9,199 nucleotides of DNA from Candidatus Bipolaricaulis sp. (GTDB taxonomy: Bacteria; Bipolaricaulota; Bipolaricaulia; Bipolaricaulales; Bipolaricaulaceae), in the NCBI GenBank assembly GCA_020062805.1, contig JAGUVP010000062.1:1-9199 (forward strand), read 5' to 3'. The notes beneath the pieces were generated by a model that worked only from the letters and a program-made list of their open reading frames with translations, did no database searches and had not been told where the DNA came from. Position 1 is the stretch's first letter. Each line of letters begins with the position of its first letter. The position numbers and the translations under genes are program-made. Positions 1-9,199 of the stretch are shown here, one piece after another.

Positions 1-1119
<1,119 letters not shown>

Positions 1120-1126
1120 ATCGTGG

Positions 1127-2410
1127 CTACCGAACTCGATTTCCGTCGTCTTCCGTGCTATCGGTCCTCACCCCCACAGCGTGTTCGGACGCCGCCTCCA
1201 CAAGGCGCACCGGAACAATTGTACCGCGCGGCGTCCCCTCTCCTCCCCGCACCTCTACCCACAGGTAGTTCTCGCTCCGGCCCCATGCCCTGCCGTCACC
1301 CTCAGCCTCCACCGCCACCTCGACCGTCTCCCCCACGAACCTCCGCCGGACAGATCTGACCCACCCGTCAGCGAGTTCAGCGAGTTCGGCCGCCCGCCGG
1401 GCGGAGTCCTCTGGGGGGACCCGAGGAGAGAGCCGCGTCGCCCTCGTCCCAGGTCGAGGCGAATACCGAAAGACGTGCACGTTGAGGGGCGTGAGCGAGT
1501 CGAGGATCTCCACCGTGCGCGCGAACGCCGCTTCATCCTCCCCCGGGAACCCCACCATCGCGTCAGCGCCCAAAGTGGCGTGCGGGACGGACGTGAGGAA
1601 CGCCTGGGCTCGATCGACATACTCGCCCCGCGTGTAGGGACGTCCCATGCTGTTCAAGAGGGCATCGTCACCGGACTGGAGGGGAAGGTGAAGGTACGGG
1701 CACAGGCGCCGCTCTTGGGCGAAGAGGGCGACCAGATCATCGGTTACCCCGTTCGGGTTGAGGGACGAGAGCCGGATCCGAACGCGGGGCACCTTCAAGA
1801 CCTCCACGAGCAGATCGAGAAGCCTCGGCTGGGAAGGGAGATCCTGTCCGTACTGAGCGAGGTTGATCCCCACGAGGACGATCTCGCGGTGGCCGGCTTG
1901 GGCCAGGGCGTCCGCCTCGGCCCGTGCTGTTGGTGGTGTCTTGCTCCGCAACGGACCTCGCACCTGCCACGTCCGGCAGAACGAACAGCCTACCGTGCAA
2001 CCGTCCTGGACCTTGAGGACAGCACGTATGCGGGGTTCGGCGCCGGAGAGGCACTCCTTGTCCAGGGCTTCCCACTCCCCTTCCCACAAACTCCCGTTGA
2101 GGAAGAGGCGGATCACCTCGGCGGCCCGTCGCTTGTCCCGGTTTCCCACAATCAGGTCCGCCCCCGCGTTCCGAAGACTCCCTCCCGCCCCGTCCGCACC
2201 ACAGCCTACGGCCACAACGAGGGCTTGCGGGTGCTCCCGTCGCACGCGGGCGACGAGCTGGCGAGACTTCCGATCCGCAAGCCCGGTCACGGTACAGGTG
2301 TTCACAATGTGAACGTCCCGCGGCCCGCTGAGGCCCGCCAGACGCTCGGTGAGAACCTGCGACTCGTACTGGTTGACCCGGCACCCCAATGTGTGGACGA
2401 CGACGCTCAT
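1127..2410 (-). CDS. mtaB: MtaB-type tRNA methylthiotransferase (radical SAM)
   Basis: Predicted to convert t6A37 to ms2t6A37 in tRNAs reading ANN codons, a radical-SAM methylthiotransferase reaction that uses two [4Fe-4S] clusters. The 427-aa protein has the three-domain layout of the family. An N-terminal UPF0004 domain carries cluster cysteines C10 ([11 protein letters not shown]), C39 (NTCTVT) and C70 (AVGC). The radical-SAM core has CxxxCxxC at C138, C142 and C145 ([11 protein letters not shown]), followed by [10 protein letters not shown]-terminal TRAM domain (about 358-407) includes [11 protein letters not shown]. The [10 protein letters not shown] stretch and short N-terminus favour MtaB over MiaB or RimO, but the subfamily is assigned by eye. 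The stretch after the third cysteine (RTWQVRG) differs from the usual IPxxRG-like form. The ATG is chosen because it places [11 protein letters not shown] at the N-terminus and forms ATGA with the upstream stop; GGAG lies 11 nt before it. The frame stays open further upstream, but that part does not look like the family. Confidence 0.9.
   Translation of the reverse strand: MSVVVHTLGCRVNQYESQVLTERLAGLSGPRDVHIVNTCTVTGLADRKSRQLVARVRREHPQALVVAVGCGADGAGGSLRNAGADLIVGNRDKRRAAEVIRLFLNGSLWEGEWEALDKECLSGAEPRIRAVLKVQDGCTVGCSFCRTWQVRGPLRSKTPPTARAEADALAQAGHREIVLVGINLAQYGQDLPSQPRLLDLLVEVLKVPRVRIRLSSLNPNGVTDDLVALFAQERRLCPYLHLPLQSGDDALLNSMGRPYTRGEYVDRAQAFLTSVPHATLGADAMVGFPGEDEAAFARTVEILDSLTPLNVHVFRYSPRPGTRATRLSPRVPPEDSARRAAELAELADGWVRSVRRRFVGETVEVAVEAEGDGRAWGRSENYLWVEVRGGEGTPRGTIVPVRLVEAASEHAVGVRTDSTEDDGNRVR
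1162..1172 (-). promoter_or_regulatory. Candidate ribosome binding site for an upstream ATA start of phoH
   Basis: On the minus strand, GGTGAGG lies 4 nt upstream of an in-frame ATA (1161-1159) inside the 3' end of mtaB. It is the best SD-like match near the 5' end of phoH. If it is used, translation of phoH would start 14 codons before the conventional GTG. This is inference from spacing and protein similarity only. Confidence 0.35.
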
Positions 2411-2925
2411 TCCTTGTGTCGCTCCACCGTGAACCGCCACATCTGGCATGGCTCGTCGGGGGAGATCCCGGCCTTCAGCCGGGCGATCCGAAGCTGCTCC
2501 TCGACCGTGTCCACGCCCGAGAGGTCGGGAAGGAGGAGACCCCGCCGCCACCCAGATTGGACGATCACCCCGTACCGTCGCGGATCGAGATCGGCCATCT
2601 CGCACGGCTCGGGCGAGGAGAGCACATCCACCGACACCGAAATCTCTGGAAGCTCGTGACGGGCAACGGGAGGGAACCGGGGGTCTTCGGTTGCGGCGTG
2701 GATTGCGTTGGAGATGATCTCTCCGGCGAGAGTGTCCTCGCTCGGCTCGTAGGTGCCGATGCACCCCCGGAGCACACCCCTCTTCTTGAGGGACACAAAC
2801 GCCCCCGCGCGGCGAGCGGACAGCTCCGGCGGCAGGTTCGGGGGCGGAGAGAATCGCCTCCCGCTGCGCATGTGCTCCTCAAGGGTCGACCGAGCCAAAG
2901 CCACGTACGGATCGTGACTCCTCAC
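2407..2925 (-). CDS. AMMECR1-domain protein (AmmeMemoRadiSam system protein A family)
   Basis: Small protein of the AMMECR1 family, conserved in bacteria, archaea and eukaryotes, whose biochemical function is not established. In the 172-aa form given here, the signature LRGCIGT is at 52-58, DPRFPP at 81-86, YGVIV at 118-122 and [19 protein letters not shown] from about 127. The C-terminus [15 protein letters not shown] is also typical, so the domain is complete. I start at the GTG at 2925-2923 ([12 protein letters not shown]). The longer in-frame TTG at 2961-2959 is itself part of a TTGACA -35 box and would lie upstream of the predicted transcription start. No SD precedes the GTG, which fits a leaderless mRNA. 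It is the first gene of the leftward unit and overlaps mtaB by 4 nt (ATGA). No MEMO-like partner (system protein B) or dedicated AmmeMemoRadiSam radical-SAM gene is visible nearby. Confidence 0.9.
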   Translation of the reverse strand: MRSHDPYVALARSTLEEHMRSGRRFSPPPNLPPELSARRAGAFVSLKKRGVLRGCIGTYEPSEDTLAGEIISNAIHAATEDPRFPPVARHELPEISVSVDVLSSPEPCEMADLDPRRYGVIVQSGWRRGLLLPDLSGVDTVEEQLRIARLKAGISPDEPCQMWRFTVERHKE

Positions 2926-2933
2926 GGATGGGC

Positions 2934-2961
2934 AGCGTACCGCACTTGCGGCTTCTGTCAA
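2934..2961 (-). promoter_or_regulatory. Promoter of the AMMECR1-mtaB-phoH-ligA operon
   Basis: On the minus strand a perfect TTGACA (2961-2956) is followed by a 16-nt spacer and TACGCT (2939-2934), which keeps the three most conserved -10 bases (TA...T). The expected transcription start is at or within a few bases of the GTG at 2925, so the message would be leaderless or nearly so. Confidence 0.6.
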
Positions 2962-2975
2962 CCACTCATTTGACG
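2956..2975. repeat. Inverted repeat formed by back-to-back -35 boxes
   Basis: TGTCAA, an 8-bp spacer and TTGACG form a near-perfect inverted repeat (five of six positions symmetrical). Each arm is the outward-facing -35 element of one divergent promoter. This may be only two sigma-70 -35 boxes face to face. A dimeric regulator using the same dyad is possible but unsupported. Confidence 0.5.
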
Positions 2976-2999
2976 GGCCACCCTCTGCGGGGCTACCCT
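2970..2999 (+). promoter_or_regulatory. Promoter of the LCP-rsfS operon
   Basis: TTGACG (2970-2975) is followed by an 18-nt spacer and TACCCT (2994-2999). A second TAnnnT candidate, TACTAT (2999-3004), lies 5 nt before the ATG at 3010 but has no -35 at normal spacing. With either -10 the transcript would start within a few bases of the ATG. No purine-rich SD is present. Confidence 0.5.
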
Positions 3000-3009
3000 A
3001 CTATCTGTT

Positions 3010-4164
3010 ATGCGACGGGTGGCGATCGGTGTCGGGTTGGTGCTCACCGCGGTAGCGGTGACCTTGTTCATCTTGTTCTCGCAGACCGAGGTCGCCCGCA
3101 CGTTCCGCCAGGGGGCGCCGGTGTGCGTGCTGGTGGTGGGGGTGGACGAGGGAGTTCCCGATGCGGGGGCAGACACGGTGTCGGTGGCCATCCTTCAACC
3201 GGGCGGCAGGACCACGTGGATCAGCATTCCTCCTGACCTTGTCTGGCCCACTGCAACGGGATGGACGTCGCTTCACACGCTGTACGCGCACGAGGGAATC
3301 GCCGGGATCTCCCGCCGGTTGAGTCTTCTCCTCGAGATCACCCTCCCCTACTGGGTCGTGGTGGACTTCGCCGCGCTGCGCACAGTGGTCGACGCAGTCG
3401 GCGGGGTGGAACTCACGGTGGAGGAGCGGCTTGTCTACCAGGATCGTTCCCGGAACCTGTTCATCGACGTCCCTCCCGGGAGACAGGTGCTCGACGGAAC
3501 CGCCGCGGCCGACTTCGTGCGCTACCACGATGGAGATGAGTCCGGGCGGCTCGCCCGCTACCACCAGTTCCTGGGGGCGCTTCTGGAGAAGGCTCGGGCC
3601 GTTCCCGCCAACCGGTGGCGAGCCACGGCTGAGACTGTTCGGAACGCAGTCCAGACGAACCTCTCCCTGTGGGAAACCCTGGACTTGGTGCGGGCGCTCA
3701 GCGGCGCTACACCGGATCGGGTCATGTTCGTCATCGCACCAACTGCGCCACGCGCTGGGGCCACCCGCAATCTAGTCCCCGACCTGGTCCGCCTGCGCCA
3801 ACTCACCCAATCCTCGGTGCGTGGATCGTCGTTCCTCACCCGAGACGAGATCCGGGTGCTGGTTCTCAACGGGACAGGACAGAAGCTCCTCGCCACGCGG
3901 ACCGGAGCCTGGCTGGCCGACCTCGGGTTCACGGTGACGGGGACCGCGGATGCCGATCGTTCGAACTACCCCCGGACCTACATCGTCGCCCGGGAGGATG
4001 CCCGGGCTAAAGGCCAAGCGGTGTTCGAGGTCATCCCTACGGGCGTTCAATCTTCCGTTCAGGTACAGACCGACCGCGAGTTCGACCTGGCGCGGATCGG
4101 CGGATGGCCGCAACATACCGACGTGATCCTCATCTTGGGAGCAGCGTTCGATGTCCGGCCCTGA
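3010..4164 (+). CDS. LCP (LytR-CpsA-Psr) family protein with LytR C-terminal domain
   Basis: LCP proteins are membrane-anchored enzymes that transfer undecaprenyl-linked glycopolymers to peptidoglycan or other acceptors outside the cytoplasm. The 384-aa protein has an N-terminal membrane segment (about 4-23) and an LCP domain (about 36-195). Recognisable stretches are LVVGVDE (41-47), GADT (53-56), SIPPD (72-76), FAALRTVVDAVGGVELTV (120-137), PGRQVLDGTAAADFVRY (156-172) and GDESGRLARYHQFL (175-188). A LytR_C domain follows, with IRVLVLNGTG, LADLGFTV and ADRSNYPRT, ending near residue 345. Two positions differ from the family norm: the usual R in R(S/T)DT is A54, and the usual R in IPRD is P75. 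R171, D176, R180 and R183 are kept. The pyrophosphate-binding site may therefore be altered. The ATG has no SD and sits just after a -10. It overlaps rsfS by 14 nt, an arrangement known in other bacteria. Confidence 0.87.
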   Translation: MRRVAIGVGLVLTAVAVTLFILFSQTEVARTFRQGAPVCVLVVGVDEGVPDAGADTVSVAILQPGGRTTWISIPPDLVWPTATGWTSLHTLYAHEGIAGISRRLSLLLEITLPYWVVVDFAALRTVVDAVGGVELTVEERLVYQDRSRNLFIDVPPGRQVLDGTAAADFVRYHDGDESGRLARYHQFLGALLEKARAVPANRWRATAETVRNAVQTNLSLWETLDLVRALSGATPDRVMFVIAPTAPRAGATRNLVPDLVRLRQLTQSSVRGSSFLTRDEIRVLVLNGTGQKLLATRTGAWLADLGFTVTGTADADRSNYPRTYIVAREDARAKGQAVFEVIPTGVQSSVQVQTDREFDLARIGGWPQHTDVILILGAAFDVRP

Positions 4165-4516
4165 GCGCGACCTTCTCGACCGGGCGGCCCAGATCATCGA
4201 GGCAAAGAAGGCCGCCCGCCTGACCGTGATCGATGTTGGGGGATCCTCGATTCCGACTGGCTACTTCCTCGTCGCCAGCGGCGAGAACCCCGTCCATGTA
4301 AGGGCGCTGGGGAACGAACTCCTCGCGAAGATGCCCCTTGCTCCCCGGCACGTGGAGGGACTACGGGAGGGCCGGTGGGCCCTTCTCGACTACGGAGATT
4401 TCATCGTTCACCTCTTCCACGACGAGGTGAGGGCGTTCTACGACATCGAGGGCCTGTGGCCAGGACGCCAGGTGGTCCCCTGGCCAGGCTTGCGCTCCCC
4501 CCGTCCATCGCTATAA
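4151..4516 (+). CDS. rsfS: Ribosome silencing factor RsfS (RsfA/Iojap family)
   Basis: RsfS binds uL14 on the 50S subunit and blocks joining with 30S, lowering translation under nutrient limitation. The 121-aa protein is of normal family length and holds a single Iojap/RsfS domain: an N-terminal helix (LLDRAAQIIEAKKAARLTVIDV), GYFLVASGENPVHVRAL, VEGLREGRWALLDYGDFIVHLF and the signature VRAFYDIEGLWPGR near the C-terminus. GGGAG (4137-4141) lies 9 nt before the ATG, inside the LCP gene, so translation is likely coupled to the upstream gene. The TAA stop at 4514-4516 lies within the TATAAT -10 of the downstream 23S promoter. No terminator separates rsfS from the rRNA genes, so readthrough into 23S is possible. 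Confidence 0.95.
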   Translation: MSGPERDLLDRAAQIIEAKKAARLTVIDVGGSSIPTGYFLVASGENPVHVRALGNELLAKMPLAPRHVEGLREGRWALLDYGDFIVHLFHDEVRAFYDIEGLWPGRQVVPWPGLRSPRPSL

Positions 4517-4517
4517 T
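4490..4517 (+). promoter_or_regulatory. rRNA (23S-5S) promoter overlapping the rsfS 3' end
   Basis: A perfect TATAAT (4512-4517) has a partial -35, TTGCGC (4490-4495), at 16-nt spacing. It is followed by a GC-rich discriminator, GCCCCCTC, of the kind found at stringently controlled rRNA promoters. The expected transcription start is about 4523-4526, giving a leader of about 85 nt. The -10 includes the rsfS stop codon. Confidence 0.7.
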
Positions 4518-4533
4518 GCCCCCTCAGTTACAG

Positions 4534-4553
4534 CCCCTGCCGTGGGGCAGGGG
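4534..4553 (+). other. Hairpin in the 23S leader
   Basis: CCCCTGCC, a GTGG loop and GGCAGGGG form an 8-bp GC-rich stem about 10 nt after the predicted transcription start. No T-run follows (TCGTTGTGC), so it is not a standard intrinsic terminator for rsfS. A leader processing, pausing or antitermination role is possible. I see no clear boxA element near it. Confidence 0.6.
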
Positions 4554-4581
4554 TCGTTGTGCACTTGGACGACAATCCGGT

Positions 4582-4607
4582 CCTTGACAAGTGAATAGAG
4601 CGTCTGC

Positions 4608-4615
<8 letters not shown>
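4582..4615 (+). repeat. 5' arm of the 23S processing stem
   Basis: These 34 bases can pair with 7624-7657 in the transcript. Along the helix there is one C-C mismatch and one U-G wobble. It brackets 23S as RNase III processing stems do; its inner end overlaps the mature 5' end. Confidence 0.85.
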
Positions 4616-7623
<3,008 letters not shown>

Positions 7624-7632
<9 letters not shown>

Positions 7633-7657
7633 CGGACGCTCTATTCACTTCTCAAGG
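7624..7657 (+). repeat. 3' arm of the 23S processing stem
   Basis: Reverse-complement partner of 4582-4615 (34 nt, two non-Watson-Crick positions). It spans the mature 23S 3' end and most of the short 23S-5S spacer, so processing of the stem would also free the 5S precursor. Confidence 0.85.
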
Positions 7658-7669
7658 CCGATGTGGAGA

Positions 7670-7790
<121 letters not shown>

Positions 7791-7792
7791 CC

Positions 7793-7821
7793 TTTTTTTC
7801 TTCCCCTCCATCCGCTATTCT
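7793..7821 (+). promoter_or_regulatory. Putative dnaX promoter
   Basis: TATTCT (7816-7821) lies 9 nt before the dnaX ATG. At about 17 nt further upstream, where a -35 would be, there is only the T-tract of the rRNA terminator. Transcription would start about 7828-7831, at the ATG or nearly so. The -35 is poor, so confidence is moderate. Confidence 0.45.
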
Positions 7822-7830
7822 CCCCTGTCC

Positions 7831-9199
7831 ATGATCGACCCTACCGATCGCCTCTCTCTGTACCGCCGGTTCCGCCCGCAGCGATTTGGGGAGATCGTTG
7901 GGCAGGATCTCCTCGTCGCCACGCTTCGCCGCGCCGTGGTTGGCGGGAAGCTCACCCACGCCTACCTCCTCTCCGGCCAGCGCGGGGTCGGGAAGACGTC
8001 GGTGGCGCGGATCCTCGCTCGGGCCGTGAACTGCCTCGCACTGGAAGACGGAGAGCCCTGTAACCGCTGCGAGTCCTGTCGCCGCATCCTCGCCGGTCAG
8101 TCCCTCGACGTGGTGGAGATCGACGGAGCATCCAACCGTGGGGTCGATCAGATCCGGCGGCTGCGGGAGGAGGTGGCGTACGTTCCCGCGGGGAGCCAGC
8201 GCAAGGTGTACATCATCGACGAGGTGCACATGCTCACCGGCGAGGCGTTCAACGCCCTCCTCAAGACGCTCGAGGAACCCCCGCCCCACATCCTGTTCAT
8301 CTTCGCCACCACCGAACCGCACAAGGTCCCCGCGACGGTGATCTCGCGCTGCCAGGCGTTCGAGTTCCAGCCCATCGGCGAGAGTGCGATCGCCCGCGTC
8401 TTGCACACGATCGCCCAAGCGGAAGGGATCTCCCTCTCTCCCACAGCAGCCGACCTCATCGCCCGACGCAGCCGCGGCGCGCTACGGGACGCCCTGGTCG
8501 TCCTCGATCAGCTGGGGCACACGGGTGAGGTCACGGAAGAGGCCGTGGTGGAACTCCTCGGTCTTCCCCCCCTCTCCGTGTTGGACGGATTCCTCGACGC
8601 CTTCGTCGGACGCAACGCTGACGAGGCACTTTCCGTGGTTGCCGATCTTTCCGCGCGGGGTCGAGACCTCGCCTTGTTTCTCGAAGAGGCGGCCAGCCGA
8701 GCGAGAGATCGGATCATCGCTGGCGAGCCGACCCTCATCCCCATCGCCCAACGGCTGATCGAGCTCCGGGGCGAGATGGGTCGGGCGTTCTCGCGTCGCC
8801 TCCACGTGGAGATGGCGATCGTCGCCCTGTGCGGTCCGCCGCAGAACAGGAAGCCGCCCGCCTCCTCCGTTCAGAGCGAAGTCGACGCACTTCCCCTGGC
8901 TACCCCGCACGGCGCAGCCCGCGGGACCAACAAGCAGCGGATCGAGAAAGCCGCACCGGCATCCGAGGAGAGGCAGACTCAACCCGAGGGAGCGGCGTGG
9001 CAGGCGATGCTCGCGGCCGTGTTCGCGGAACGGGTCTCGGTAGCGGCGTTCCTTTACCCGGCCGAGGCGACGTGGGCGGATGGCCTCCTCACGATCCGCC
9101 TTCCAGCCGACTGCGGGTACCACTTCGAGTCCCTTCGTGATCCCGCCGTACATGGGTACGTGGAGACGGTGGCCCACAGGTTCTTCGACCCTCTGCTCA
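7831..9199 (+). CDS. dnaX: DNA polymerase III subunit tau/gamma (clamp loader), N-terminal 456 codons
   Basis: DnaX is the ATPase motor of the clamp loader, which loads the beta clamp on primed DNA. The frame is open to the window end, so the C-terminus is missing. Visible features in order: N-terminal YRRFRPQRFGEIVGQ (11-25), Walker A GQRGVGKT (49-56), a zinc-binding module with C68, C77, C80 and C83, EIDGASNRGVDQIR (96-109), Walker B VYIIDEVHML (126-135), LLKTLEEPP (143-151), sensor 1 FATTEPHKVP (158-167) and the SRC arginine-finger motif (172-174). The collar domain runs to about residue 330 (AIVALCG). A low-complexity Ala/Pro/Lys-rich linker follows, then a folded stretch that may begin the tau-specific region. 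No A-rich slippery heptamer for tau/gamma frameshifting is visible in the sequenced part. There is no SD before the ATG. dnaX sits directly after the 5S gene, with 41 nt between. Confidence 0.96.
   Translation, partial: MIDPTDRLSLYRRFRPQRFGEIVGQDLLVATLRRAVVGGKLTHAYLLSGQRGVGKTSVARILARAVNCLALEDGEPCNRCESCRRILAGQSLDVVEIDGASNRGVDQIRRLREEVAYVPAGSQRKVYIIDEVHMLTGEAFNALLKTLEEPPPHILFIFATTEPHKVPATVISRCQAFEFQPIGESAIARVLHTIAQAEGISLSPTAADLIARRSRGALRDALVVLDQLGHTGEVTEEAVVELLGLPPLSVLDGFLDAFVGRNADEALSVVADLSARGRDLALFLEEAASRARDRIIAGEPTLIPIAQRLIELRGEMGRAFSRRLHVEMAIVALCGPPQNRKPPASSVQSEVDALPLATPHGAARGTNKQRIEKAAPASEERQTQPEGAAWQAMLAAVFAERVSVAAFLYPAEATWADGLLTIRLPADCGYHFESLRDPAVHGYVETVAHRFFDPLL

Noticed and set aside
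2411..2764. N-terminally extended form of MtaB (in-frame up to 2764)
   Set aside because: The extension overlaps the AMMECR1 gene, is Arg/Pro-rich and lacks family similarity. The ATG at 2410 gives a normal-length protein.
4534..4560. Leader hairpin as an intrinsic terminator for LCP-rsfS
   Set aside because: No U-rich tract follows the stem, and it lies downstream of the predicted rRNA start.
8760..9000. Programmed frameshift site in dnaX
   Set aside because: No A-rich slippery run is present in the sequenced part. The usual site could lie beyond the window end, so this is unresolved rather than excluded.

Overview
This is a GC-rich bacterial chromosomal window made entirely of housekeeping genes. 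I see no mobile element, CRISPR array, tRNA, prophage or defence locus, and no convincing undescribed multigene system. The lineage cannot be fixed from the window. A 23S-5S unit with no 16S gene in front of it, and the absence of Shine-Dalgarno (SD) sequences at the first gene of each transcription unit, suggest a deep-branching lineage. Deinococcota, Chloroflexota and Bipolaricaulota are candidates, as inference only.

Left part (1-2925, minus strand): a compact four-gene unit transcribed leftwards. It runs from an AMMECR1-domain protein to an MtaB-type tRNA methylthiotransferase (ATGA overlap), a PhoH-family ATPase and the N-terminus of NAD-dependent DNA ligase LigA, which is cut by the window edge. 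The phoH start is odd: homology continues upstream of the only standard start codon, into the mtaB 3' end, towards a possible ATA start.

Centre (2926-4516): an 84-bp divergent promoter region with back-to-back -35 boxes separates the left unit from a plus-strand pair. That pair is an LCP (LytR-CpsA-Psr) protein with a LytR C-terminal domain and, overlapping it by 14 nt, the ribosome silencing factor RsfS. The LCP protein lacks arginines at two normally conserved motifs.

Right part (4490-9199): an rRNA promoter whose perfect TATAAT -10 contains the rsfS stop codon. After an ~85-90 nt leader with a hairpin comes 23S rRNA (~4608-7632), enclosed by a 34-nt processing stem, then a ~37-nt spacer, 5S rRNA (~7670-7790) and a T7 tract. 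dnaX (DNA polymerase III tau/gamma) starts 41 nt after the 5S gene, from its own apparently leaderless promoter, and runs off the window.

Functionally, the right half centres on ribosomes (RsfS, 23S, 5S) and replication (DnaX); the left half covers tRNA modification, a PhoH ATPase and DNA ligation. Three genes that begin transcription units (AMMECR1, LCP, dnaX) have a TAnnnT -10 just upstream of the start codon and no SD, whereas the internal genes ligA and rsfS have a GGGAG. No stretch over 300 bases lacks a gene.
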